From contig NZ_JACCBX010000011.1 in the NCBI RefSeq assembly GCF_013409995.1, positions 124,001 through 188,000 on the forward strand: DNA of 64,000 bases, read 5' to 3'. Positions 17,169 to 25,146 of the stretch are shown here, piece after piece (the first letter of the stretch is position 1; each line of letters starts with the position of its first letter). Origin of the DNA: Neobacillus driksii. GTDB taxonomy: Bacteria > Bacillota > Bacilli > Bacillales > Cytobacillaceae. The notes under the pieces were generated by a model. It saw only the letters and a program-made list of their open reading frames with translations, did not search any database and had not been told where the DNA came from. A program made the position numbers and the translations under genes.

Positions 17169-18761
17169 TTATTTTCTTCTTGACTCAGTAAATTCTTTCT
17201 TTTTATATCTGTCAGCAGCTTCTTCTAATACCTTATTGCCGCCTCTTTCCTTCCATTCTTCAACTACCTTTGGCCAATCGCTGATTGGTTCAGCACCAGT
17301 AATCATCTTAGCCATATGTCCCATCAGCAATTTTGGCGGAGTATCTGAACCTGGCTGCAAATCAGGCAGTGTATCCAATGCCGTCAATGGCGGGTCGAAA
17401 TTTATCCCATCACGGCCTTCTTTTGCAAGAATGGTATCGTAAACTTTAATCAGTTCCTGTCCCTCTGGTGTCAATTCAAGTAAACCTTTAATATAAGTAG
17501 TGTCCTGGACCATCCATAAGAAGGCAGTGCGATAACGCTCAATGTTTACTTCATCGACGCTTACAGGAGTTTTATAATTGATTTTTCCATTTTCCATTGT
17601 GTAGTCTTTTCCTTCAATTCCGTAGGTAAAGTACTTTGCTGCTTCTTCAGATAACATCCAATCGAAGAATTTAATAATTCTCTCTGGATTTTTTGTCTCT
17701 GCATTGATTGCATAAGCACGGGTAACATCACCATATAGGTAATATCCACCTTTACCATCTGGACCAACCGGAGAAGGTACAACCGCAATTTCAGCCTCAG
17801 GAACATTTTCCTTTAATTGCTGCTCCCATTGTAATAATTCGTTGGCATTCATGGACCACATTCCAATGTTCCCAGTGATTGCCTCGTTTTTATACTGCTT
17901 TGAATCGATCGTTAAAAATTCTTTATGAAGCAAACCTTCATCGTACATCGTCTTATATGTTTTTAGGGCAGCCTCCATGTTCTTTGAATCAAAGAATTTC
18001 GGTACAGGTTTCCCATCCTTATCTACCTCCCACATGCTGCTGTATGGGAAAACGTCAAAGGATCCAAAGAATGTATCTGCATATTTGAAATCTGCTCGTC
18101 CGCCAAACGGCTGCGCTACACCCATTTTCTTAAATTCACGTAACACATTTAGTGTTTCTTCCACTGTTTTTGGTACTTCCAAACCTGCCTTGTCAAGCAA
18201 ATCTTTACGGATATAGGTAGCTCTCCGCGAAGGATTTGAGAGGAACTCAGGAATTGAATAGATTTTTCCATCCTTATATCTTTGTTTCTCCCAGGCAGCT
18301 TTTGGAATATACTTTTTCAAATTTGGGCCATACTTTTCAATTAAATCATCAAGCGGAAGGAACACTCCTGCCTCAACTGCTTGCTGTAACGTTTGTCCAC
18401 TTCCTTCTCCATACCCTGCTGATGTCTGAACTACATCCGGAATATCCCCTGAAGCAAACATTAAATCCATTTTGGTGGAATATTCATTATGTGGCATAAG
18501 ACGAATTTCCAAATCCGTGTTCGTTAACTTTTCGAGCTCTTTTACATATTCATCCTCGTTAATATTAGGAGAATTTTCTACATGTGTAAAAGCCAGCGTC
18601 CTCATGGAAATGGAGAATTTCAATGGTTCTTTTGATTCCTCTTCTGTTTCTTTTGTGTTTTCTGTCTTTTCAGATGTTTTTTCACTTTGACATCCTACTA
18701 ATAAAATGAGCGAAAAAAGTGCGACTGCTAAAATTTTAACTAGTCTTTTAACCTCTTTCAT
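17169..18761 (-). CDS. LplA/AlgQ-type extracellular solute-binding lipoprotein
   Basis: A 530-residue lipoprotein: signal peptide with lipobox LVGC (C24), a Ser/Glu/Lys-rich linker, then a type-1 binding-protein fold (MFASGDIPDVVQTSAG, PLDDLIEKYGPNLKKYIPKAAWE, AYAINAETKNPERIIKFFDW). Length and features match the large oligosaccharide-binding group that includes B. subtilis LplA/YtcQ and Sphingomonas AlgQ1/AlgQ2, which bind alginate oligomers. The start at 18761 follows GGGGGG; the frame from 18791 lacks a site. It is the third gene of an importer operon (LplB-like, LplC-like, then this). No ATPase is encoded, so it presumably uses a shared MsmX-like subunit. Confidence 0.92.
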   Translation of the reverse strand: MKEVKRLVKILAVALFSLILLVGCQSEKTSEKTENTKETEEESKEPLKFSISMRTLAFTHVENSPNINEDEYVKELEKLTNTDLEIRLMPHNEYSTKMDLMFASGDIPDVVQTSAGYGEGSGQTLQQAVEAGVFLPLDDLIEKYGPNLKKYIPKAAWEKQRYKDGKIYSIPEFLSNPSRRATYIRKDLLDKAGLEVPKTVEETLNVLREFKKMGVAQPFGGRADFKYADTFFGSFDVFPYSSMWEVDKDGKPVPKFFDSKNMEAALKTYKTMYDEGLLHKEFLTIDSKQYKNEAITGNIGMWSMNANELLQWEQQLKENVPEAEIAVVPSPVGPDGKGGYYLYGDVTRAYAINAETKNPERIIKFFDWMLSEEAAKYFTYGIEGKDYTMENGKINYKTPVSVDEVNIERYRTAFLWMVQDTTYIKGLLELTPEGQELIKVYDTILAKEGRDGINFDPPLTALDTLPDLQPGSDTPPKLLMGHMAKMITGAEPISDWPKVVEEWKERGGNKVLEEAADRYKKKEFTESRRK

Positions 18762-18786
18762 AGATCCTATCCCCCCTAATTCATTA

Positions 18787-18800
18787 AGCAAGCGTTTTCA
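18787..18800. promoter_or_regulatory. cre-like site in front of the binding-protein gene
   Basis: AGCAAGCGTTTTCA matches the CcpA consensus at 12 of 14 positions, 25 bases upstream of the binding-protein start. It may act as a roadblock or mark an internal promoter between the permease genes and the binding protein. Confidence 0.5.
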
Positions 18801-18880
18801 TTTGCTTGAATTGATTATAATCTGTCAATGAAACTATCAACTATGGGATTTCTTTAAGTCCACATGTCTTTTTTTTATAT

Positions 18881-19759
18881 TTACTCTTTAATAGACCCAA
18901 TCATAGTACCTTTCACAAAATGCTTCTGTAAAAAAGGATACAGCAGTAAAATTGGCAGTGTGGCGATTACCACTGTCGCCATTTGAATACCTTCTGGTGA
19001 ATTTAAGGCGATTGTTGAATACACGGAATTCGATTCAACGGACATCTCATCATTCACGATCATCTGTCTTAACTTTACCTGAAGCGGATACAATTTCGGA
19101 TCATTTAAGTAGTATAAGGCAGTTTGATAGCTATTCCAATGACTCACTCCATAAAATATTCCTATTGTTGCTAATACAGGTTTTGAAAGTGGCAATACGA
19201 TACGGAATAAAATCCCCAGTTCTCCAAGGCCATCGATTCTGGCAGCATCTATTAATGTACTTGGTATATTTAAGAAGAATGATCTCATTACAAAGAAATT
19301 GAATGCACTAATCATGCTTGGAATAATTAAAGCCCACAATGTATCTACCATTCCAAAGTTTTTGACTACCAAATATGAGGGAATCAATGGTGCTGAAAAA
19401 ATCATTGTAAATAACACCATAAATAAGATAATCTTCTTCCCTTTGTATTCTGGTCTTGACAGCGGGTACGCAAGCGAAGTTGTTGCCAATAAGTTAATAA
19501 AGGTCCCGCCGACAGTAACAACCAGTGATACTAAAAATGCTCGCCAAATGGAGGCGTCATGGAAAACGTATTCATAATTGATCAAGGTGAATTCTACAGG
19601 CCAAAAGAAGACCTCCCCTTTTGCTATCGCATTTGAGCCGCTGAATGATTTAGCAAATACAGATATTAAAGGGAGAAGCATCGTCAGCGCAAGTGAAGCT
19701 AAAAATAATACATTGCATATATCGAATATTTTAGATCTAAAACTTGTACTATATTTCAT
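18881..19759 (-). CDS. LplC/AlgM2-type ABC sugar permease
   Basis: A 292-residue inner-membrane permease with six predicted hydrophobic segments and the EAA loop IDAARIDGLGELGILFRIVLPLSKPV at about 180-205, where the ATPase docks. N-terminal FLASLALTMLLPLISVFAKSF and C-terminal QKHFVKGTMIGSIKE are typical of the LplC/YtcP group. It starts 11 bases after the LplB-like stop with AGGAGGGG upstream. It forms the heterodimeric channel with the previous gene product and imports oligosaccharides delivered by the lipoprotein at 17169. Confidence 0.93.
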   Translation of the reverse strand: MKYSTSFRSKIFDICNVLFLASLALTMLLPLISVFAKSFSGSNAIAKGEVFFWPVEFTLINYEYVFHDASIWRAFLVSLVVTVGGTFINLLATTSLAYPLSRPEYKGKKIILFMVLFTMIFSAPLIPSYLVVKNFGMVDTLWALIIPSMISAFNFFVMRSFFLNIPSTLIDAARIDGLGELGILFRIVLPLSKPVLATIGIFYGVSHWNSYQTALYYLNDPKLYPLQVKLRQMIVNDEMSVESNSVYSTIALNSPEGIQMATVVIATLPILLLYPFLQKHFVKGTMIGSIKE

Positions 19760-19770
19760 CCTTTCCCCTC

Positions 19771-20742
19771 CTAATACAAACTATTTCCGGATACTTTTTT
19801 GCTGACAAAGTTAGCAAGGACAAGGAGCACAAGACTTACAACTGATTTAAATAGGCCTATCGCAGTCGTGAAACTGTATTGCGCATTCCGTAAACCTACT
19901 TCGTAAATATAAGTATCTAGAATATCTCCATTGGCCTGGTTTAATGGATTCAAAAATACGTAAACCCTTTCAAAACCAAAGTCTAGAAAATGACCGATAT
20001 GAAGAAGGAATAAAATACTGAACGTTGGTAAAATTGCCGGCAGTGTTACATTCAAAATCTGCTGAAGTCTATTGGCACCGTCCACTTTAGCTGCTTCATA
20101 GAGTTCGGGATTGACTCCTGCAAGTGCCGCCAAGTAAATAATGGTTCCCCAGCCCACACTCTGCCAAAGATAAGTCAGCACTAATATTGGCCGGATAAAA
20201 TCTTCAGAACCCATAAAATAGATTGATTCATGACCTAACCATTCAATCAATTTATTCACAATACCTGTAGTTGGAGAAAGAATTCCAATAAACAAACCGC
20301 TAATAATAACCCAGGAAAGAAAATGCGGCATATAGACAATCGTTTGTATGAATCTTTTATATAACACCAAACGCAATTCATTTAATAGAAGTGCTAAAAT
20401 CAAAGGTGCGGGAAAAATTAATATATCATAAAAACTTAATAACAAGGTGTTCTTTAAGACTCGAATGGAATCAGGATTCTGAAATAAAGCTTGAAAATGC
20501 TTTAAACCTACCCATGCGCTATCCCAAATACCTGCGAAAATATTGTAATCTTTGAAAGCAATAACTGATCCCATCAAGGGTACATATTTAAATATTAGGA
20601 AATATAAGATTCCTGGAATCGATATAAAATAAAGTGCTTTATATTTGTTAAGACTGCTGAGAGTTTGCCTAATACGAGATTTCTCTTTTATTGTGATGTT
20701 TTGATCTGTACTCAAATTTTGCTGTACTAGCGTACTTTTCAT
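19771..20742 (-). CDS. LplB/AlgM1-type ABC sugar permease
   Basis: A 323-residue permease: cytoplasmic N-terminal tail of about 35 residues, then six hydrophobic segments, with the EAA loop YEAAKVDGANRLQQILNVTLPAI at about 215-240. The stretch FKYVPLMGSVIAFKDYNIFAGIWDSAWVG is typical of the LplB/YteP group. First gene of the importer operon, with AGGAGGTAG before ATG. About 200 bases upstream separate it from the MFS gene; they are AT-rich and must hold the promoter, presumably the YesN-type regulator target, but I see no clear repeats. Confidence 0.93.
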   Translation of the reverse strand: MKSTLVQQNLSTDQNITIKEKSRIRQTLSSLNKYKALYFISIPGILYFLIFKYVPLMGSVIAFKDYNIFAGIWDSAWVGLKHFQALFQNPDSIRVLKNTLLLSFYDILIFPAPLILALLLNELRLVLYKRFIQTIVYMPHFLSWVIISGLFIGILSPTTGIVNKLIEWLGHESIYFMGSEDFIRPILVLTYLWQSVGWGTIIYLAALAGVNPELYEAAKVDGANRLQQILNVTLPAILPTFSILFLLHIGHFLDFGFERVYVFLNPLNQANGDILDTYIYEVGLRNAQYSFTTAIGLFKSVVSLVLLVLANFVSKKVSGNSLY

Positions 20743-20939
20743 CTATCTCTACCTCCTAGACCTTTTTCTTTGAATTTTAAATCAGCATTCTAACCTCCTT
20801 CGGAAATTGTTTTCTAAAATTTCAGACTTATACGTTGAGACTTTTTCATATATCCTAATAATGTTATTTTATCATTGCAGAATAATATGTACTTCGGATA
20901 CATTTTAGCTGATATTGGGTTTTTTTTAGGTTTAGAGAA

Positions 20940-22196
20940 TTAACCCTCGTTTTCAGTTACAGTTTTACTGTCAACCTCGTTCCCTTGCAAACTAGCATTA
21001 CCTATCCTATAAAAAATAATAGAAATAAAGCTTCCAAATAAAAATAATGTAATCCACGGCACGAAAGAATACTGGCTGTTTATGGCGAGATCATGAAGGT
21101 ATCCCCCGCCTGTATTTCCTAGAAATCCGCCTATGGCAAAACTCCAGCCGGTAAATCCAAAATAGGTCGCAAATGAGTGAGAATCAGAAAAACTAGATAT
21201 TAAGAGATTCATAGTAGGTACCACTAACATTTGTCCAAGGGTGAAAATTAATACTGCCCCAAGCATCGACCAAAATCCTTCAGCAAAACTAAACATCAGC
21301 ATGCTCAGTCCAAGTATGAAAGTACCCAAGGCCATAATATGGAGTTGCTTTATCTTATTGGATAGGATTTGCAACAATGGAATTTGTAGCAGAACCATAA
21401 ATACTGCTCCAGCCATATAAAGATAGGACACGCTGTCAACACTTTCAAGCAATACTTTGGCTCTGACAGGAACCGAAAGATATAACTGAACGTTTAAAGC
21501 CCATACACCAATGACTAACAGACAAAATCCTAGAAAGCTTTTATCCTTACATATTTTTTTAACGATTGGAAAAAGCTTTTGTCCTTTTAAACTTTCCCCT
21601 TCCATTTGAGGCAGGAGAATCCAGGACAATAAAAAAGCTAAGGCAAACATAAACGCAGAAGAAAAACAGACTAGAGAAAAATCGAATCGAAGGAGTAACA
21701 TTCCAATAACGGGGCCCAATATAAACCCAACATTGCTCAAAGTCTCTCGAATACTGAATATTCTTGTTTTCATTTCTTCACTTGTTGTTCGGGCATAGGC
21801 CCCGAAACTTGCGGGATGGAAGAGCGCTCCTCCCAAACCTGAAATAAATGCTGCCACTGCATATCCTGCAGCATGGTCGACAATACCATATAAAGTAAAC
21901 CCAACAATTCGAATCCCTACACCTAACATAATCGTCTTCTTGTAACCAATTCGGTCGGCCGCTATTCCACAAAAAAAGCGCAAACCATTTTGAGCTAAAC
22001 CACTGACCGCAATAATTGAGCCAGCTAGAGCAGTACTCATTCCTAAATGATTAATAAAATATACACTTAATATTGGAACCAGCATATAAAAACCGATTGC
22101 CATCACTAACGTATCCACGTACAAAGCCAATAAACCTGGACTTATAGAACGATGTACAATTACATCTTCATTAGTCTTTACCCCCCTAAACATCAT
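20940..22196 (-). CDS. Major facilitator superfamily transporter
   Basis: A 418-residue membrane protein with 12 hydrophobic segments. The loop 2-3 signature GIAADRIGYKKTIMLG and TM5 motif GPVIGMLLL mark an MFS drug:H+ antiporter-like carrier. I start at the third Met (22196), 9 bases after GAAGG; the first Met of the frame lies too close to that site. No neighbour clearly shares its function: the next genes on the same strand belong to the importer cluster, but about 200 bases separate them. Substrate unknown; efflux of a drug or metabolite is most likely. Confidence 0.87.
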   Translation of the reverse strand: MMFRGVKTNEDVIVHRSISPGLLALYVDTLVMAIGFYMLVPILSVYFINHLGMSTALAGSIIAVSGLAQNGLRFFCGIAADRIGYKKTIMLGVGIRIVGFTLYGIVDHAAGYAVAAFISGLGGALFHPASFGAYARTTSEEMKTRIFSIRETLSNVGFILGPVIGMLLLRFDFSLVCFSSAFMFALAFLLSWILLPQMEGESLKGQKLFPIVKKICKDKSFLGFCLLVIGVWALNVQLYLSVPVRAKVLLESVDSVSYLYMAGAVFMVLLQIPLLQILSNKIKQLHIMALGTFILGLSMLMFSFAEGFWSMLGAVLIFTLGQMLVVPTMNLLISSFSDSHSFATYFGFTGWSFAIGGFLGNTGGGYLHDLAINSQYSFVPWITLFLFGSFISIIFYRIGNASLQGNEVDSKTVTENEG

Positions 22197-22325
22197 GCCC
22201 ATTCACCTTCTTTAAATTCATTACTCGATACTACCATTAATTTTTAGGAATGAATATTGGACTTTTTTATATGATGATGGGTTTTTTATGGTTTATAGCG
22301 TGAAGTTGAACCTACTTTAGAACAG

Positions 22326-22347
22326 AAAAAGCACGCCTGAGCGTGCT
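22326..22347 (-). terminator. Terminator after the glutamine-rich protein gene
   Basis: AGCACGC and GCGTGCT form a tight tetraloop hairpin, followed on the minus strand by TTTTTCTGTT. Confidence 0.85.
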
Positions 22348-22360
22348 TCCTCTTTTATAG

Positions 22361-22729
22361 CTATTGACGGAAAGTCTGATTCTGGAAGCTCTGCATCGGC
22401 TGCGATTGGAACGCTGGATTTACAAACGTCTGGTGTTGAAATCCAACAGAACCTGTCTGACCAGACAGTTCTCGTTCCAGCTGATTACATTGATTAATGA
22501 CTTCCTGACATCTCTGAATTGCCATTTCATGTCCTTGGAGGCTTTGTTGAATGGTTTGAACAGCCATCCGCTCTTTTTGAATCATTTGCTCAAGCACCTG
22601 AGCATTTTGCTTCTCATTTTGAAGCATTTGTTGATATTGCTGGTTCGCCATTTGGGTTTGTTGTATTAACTGTTGTGCAAGTTGACGGCATTGTTGAATA
22701 TGAGTAATTGAATGTTGGCTTGTATACAT
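22361..22729 (-). CDS. Glutamine-rich coiled-coil protein of unknown function
   Basis: A 122-residue protein, about a quarter Gln. Residues about 5-90 are a continuous helix-forming stretch with heptad-like spacing (CRQLAQQLIQQTQMANQQYQ; VLEQMIQKERMAVQTIQQSL), and the last 30 residues are Gln/Phe/Asn-rich and disordered (QSQPMQSFQNQTF). The ATG at 22729 has GGGGGG at 9 bases; the longer frame from 22816 has a non-matching N-terminus. Bacilli have many such Q-rich small proteins, some in the spore coat, but I do not recognise this one. It is flanked by terminators, so it is a single-gene unit. Confidence 0.75.
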   Translation of the reverse strand: MYTSQHSITHIQQCRQLAQQLIQQTQMANQQYQQMLQNEKQNAQVLEQMIQKERMAVQTIQQSLQGHEMAIQRCQEVINQCNQLERELSGQTGSVGFQHQTFVNPAFQSQPMQSFQNQTFRQ

Positions 22730-22867
22730 TCGTAAATCCCCCCATTTTTGGACTCCGAGACATTTAGGGTTGAAATTCAACCCTCTATTATAATCCGCGT
22801 TTTGTACCCTTCTCATCCGCTTAGCTAAATTCCAAATAATGATGAGAATAACTCTTTTCTTATTATA

Positions 22868-22902
22868 AGAAGAAAGGAACCCATGATGGATTCCTTTCTT
22901 CT
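22868..22902 (-). terminator. Terminator after the CAP-domain lipoprotein gene
   Basis: AGAAGAAAGGAA pairs with TTCCTTTCTTCT around a short loop, just downstream of the stop at 22910. Confidence 0.8.
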
Positions 22903-22909
22903 AACTAAA

Positions 22910-24133
22910 TTATTTGCCAATAAACATCTGTGTCCAGTGGTTGCCAGACTTCTCGTACCCTACTCCAATATGTGTAAAGTTAGTGCTTAAAATGTTCTGT
23001 CTATGCCCGGCGCTGTTCATCCATGCATTTACGACTTCTTGAGGTGTACGTTGACCCTGGGCGATATTTTCGCCAGCTGATCTATATGTCACACCAAAGT
23101 CCCTCATCATGTCAAATGGTGAACCATATGTCGGGCTTGTATGTGAAAAATAATTGTTCTGTGCCATGTCCAGTGATTTCTTTTGTGCCACTCCACTTAG
23201 TTGTGTATCATGTTTTAAAGCGGGTAGACCGTTTTTACTGCGTTGTGCATTGGTTAAATCAATAACCTGCTGAACATAGGCACTGACGTTACCAGTTGCT
23301 GGTGCTGGCGCTGCTGGCTTAGGTGCTGGTGCTGCTGGCTTAGGTGCCGGTGCTGTTGGTGCCGGCGCTGGTGCTGGTGCTGCTGGCGCTGGTGCTGCTG
23401 TTGGACCTTGTTGTTGGTTTGGTGCTTGTCCAGTTGGTCCTTGTTGTTGAGTGTTTGGTGCCGGTGCTGCCGGTCCTTGTTGTTGAATTCTACCTTGTTG
23501 GCCTCCAAATTGGTACCATTGGACTGATCCGAACGGAATATACCTATACTGAGCGTGTTGAATTAAGATCGCTTTTGTATGAGGGTAACTTCTACTATCT
23601 AAAGTTGTTCGATCAGCAGAGATATTCAAAGCGTCGTTCAGATTGTTATTGTTGTTTTTGTTGTTTTTATTATTATTGTTATTGTTGTTATTGTTGTTCC
23701 CTACATTTACTAAATCAGGGTCTAACCCACGATTTAAAGGATTGTAACGTATATTATTCGTGTTATTAGACGTACGGTTGTTATTTACATTTGTAGTATT
23801 GTTATTTCGATTTGTCGTACGATCATTATTTACATTTCTTGTACGATTGTTTCGATTGTTCGTACGATCATTATTTACATTGGTTACATTATCGTCATTA
23901 CGCGCATTTCGATCCCAATCCGGATCATTATTATCTCTATTGCTGTAATCCTCAGTCAGAGGACCATTATGGTCAATACCATCATCTCTGTTATTTCCAA
24001 CAGTTAAATACGTATTGTCTCGATCTGCCCTGCTTGTACGCACTTCGTCCGCTGCATCATTATTGTTATTACACGCAGCTAGACCAAATGTCAAAACCCC
24101 AGATAGTACTAAGCCTAAAGGTTTTTTTATCAA
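22910..24133 (-). CDS. CAP/SCP-domain lipoprotein with Asn-rich and Pro-Ala-rich linkers
   Basis: A 407-residue lipoprotein: lipobox LAAC (C21), a long Asn/Asp/Arg-rich region (about 22-165) with repeats of NVNNDRTTNRN type and a pure Asn tract, then a Pro/Ala/Gln linker (about 215-275, PAPAP repeats), and a C-terminal CAP domain (about 285-407). The CAP residues are present: His in NNYFSHTSPT, Glu in GENIAQG and His in GHRQNIL. This is the YkwD-type architecture of spore-forming bacilli, often linked to spore or cell-envelope functions. The role of bacterial CAP domains is not settled. It is monocistronic, and its base composition in the linkers is strongly biased. Confidence 0.88.
   Translation of the reverse strand: MIKKPLGLVLSGVLTFGLAACNNNNDAADEVRTSRADRDNTYLTVGNNRDDGIDHNGPLTEDYSNRDNNDPDWDRNARNDDNVTNVNNDRTNNRNNRTRNVNNDRTTNRNNNTTNVNNNRTSNNTNNIRYNPLNRGLDPDLVNVGNNNNNNNNNNKNNKNNNNNLNDALNISADRTTLDSRSYPHTKAILIQHAQYRYIPFGSVQWYQFGGQQGRIQQQGPAAPAPNTQQQGPTGQAPNQQQGPTAAPAPAAPAPAPAPTAPAPKPAAPAPKPAAPAPATGNVSAYVQQVIDLTNAQRSKNGLPALKHDTQLSGVAQKKSLDMAQNNYFSHTSPTYGSPFDMMRDFGVTYRSAGENIAQGQRTPQEVVNAWMNSAGHRQNILSTNFTHIGVGYEKSGNHWTQMFIGK
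23644..23700. repeat. Simple-sequence TTG/TTA/TTT tract encoding poly-Asn
   Basis: An almost pure run of TTG, TTA and TTT triplets on the plus strand (AAC/AAT/AAA on the coding strand) encodes about 19 Asn/Lys residues inside the CAP lipoprotein. Such tracts can change length by slippage in steps of three, which keeps the frame. Confidence 0.8.
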
Positions 24134-24227
24134 AGTAATTACCCCCTTGCAAAAATTTTTTTTTGCCTTCTTATTGTTGATTATTTTTCAATAAATATTG
24201 ATGGTAATAACCGTGTTTTTTTACATA

Positions 24228-24258
24228 AAAAAAACCGTATGGTAATGAAACCTAACGG
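24228..24258 (-). terminator. Terminator after the polysaccharide deacetylase gene
   Basis: CCGTATGGT pairs with ACCTAACGG (two mismatches) around AATGAA; the minus-strand exit is a run of eight T residues. It separates the pectin block from the CAP lipoprotein. Confidence 0.75.
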
Positions 24259-24302
24259 ATTTTTTCCTATAATGAGGGTAAAGTAACATCAAGTACAACA
24301 TT

Positions 24303-25112
24303 TCAATTTTTGGAAATTAAATTAACTTGCTTGCCAGCTTTTGCCTCAATGATATTATTATCGGCGCTCAGCCACACGGAAATAGCCGAAGGATTATAGA
24401 CAAAATGGCTGTCTGCTGAGAATTTAAGGTTTTGAAATGCTTTGAAATAGTCCACAATTTCGATATTTGTTGCATACCAAATTTCACTTTTATTGCTGAT
24501 TATTTCACAGAATGTTTCGATTAGGTCCCAGTTTTGATCATTGTCAAACTCATAACTATGACCCCAGACATACATCATATATAGATATTGTTTTTTGTTA
24601 AGTTGAACGAAATCTTCTGCTAGTTTGATTAAATTTCGGTTATGGTGACAGGTTGGATTCCATTCATGGAAGTCATCCGGAATAGAAAAATTTCCTGTAC
24701 TATGTACCGTTCTTGCGTATTCGATTCCTAAATATGGGAGCATTTCTTTTATTAATCGATTATAGGATCCATTCGGATATGATAATCCTCTAACCGTATA
24801 TCCAGCTATTCGCTCCAAACTTTTTCGGTCTTCGATGATTTCTTCAATCAGTTGTTCTTTTGGTGATCGGGCAATCGTAGGATGTGTTACGGTATGTGTG
24901 GAGATTTCATGTCCTTCATATAGTTGTGCAACTTCTTCTTCGGGGATACGATCTTCAAACCCCAATAACCCTGAGTTAACATGAAAGGAACCCTTAATAC
25001 CGTATTGGTTGAAAACCTTAACTAATTTTCTGTCAGCTGCCCTGCCGTCATCATAACTCATTGTTAACACTTTATGTTTACCTTCTGGGAAAGTCATAAT
25101 CACCTTTGGCAT
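24303..25112 (-). CDS. NodB-family polysaccharide deacetylase
   Basis: A 269-residue protein without a signal peptide. NodB motifs: motif 1 SYDDG with catalytic base D21 and metal ligand D22, motif 2 STHTVTHP with H73 and H77, motif 3 GLSYPNGSY. The C-terminal 60 residues lie outside the core. It is the last gene of a run that starts with the YesO-like gene and includes a GH106-like hydrolase 35 bases upstream. Most NodB enzymes deacetylate chitin, peptidoglycan or xylan; here a cytoplasmic deacetylase of an imported oligosaccharide is inferred. The start follows GTGAGGG. Confidence 0.85.
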   Translation of the reverse strand: MPKVIMTFPEGKHKVLTMSYDDGRAADRKLVKVFNQYGIKGSFHVNSGLLGFEDRIPEEEVAQLYEGHEISTHTVTHPTIARSPKEQLIEEIIEDRKSLERIAGYTVRGLSYPNGSYNRLIKEMLPYLGIEYARTVHSTGNFSIPDDFHEWNPTCHHNRNLIKLAEDFVQLNKKQYLYMMYVWGHSYEFDNDQNWDLIETFCEIISNKSEIWYATNIEIVDYFKAFQNLKFSADSHFVYNPSAISVWLSADNNIIEAKAGKQVNLISKN

Positions 25113-25146
25113 TTTTATCCCTCACAATCCATTAAAAATATCTCTG

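Noticed and set aside
23344..23769. A 141-residue plus-strand frame rich in Val, Leu and Cys/Tyr
   Set aside because: It is the complement of the low-complexity linkers of the CAP lipoprotein.
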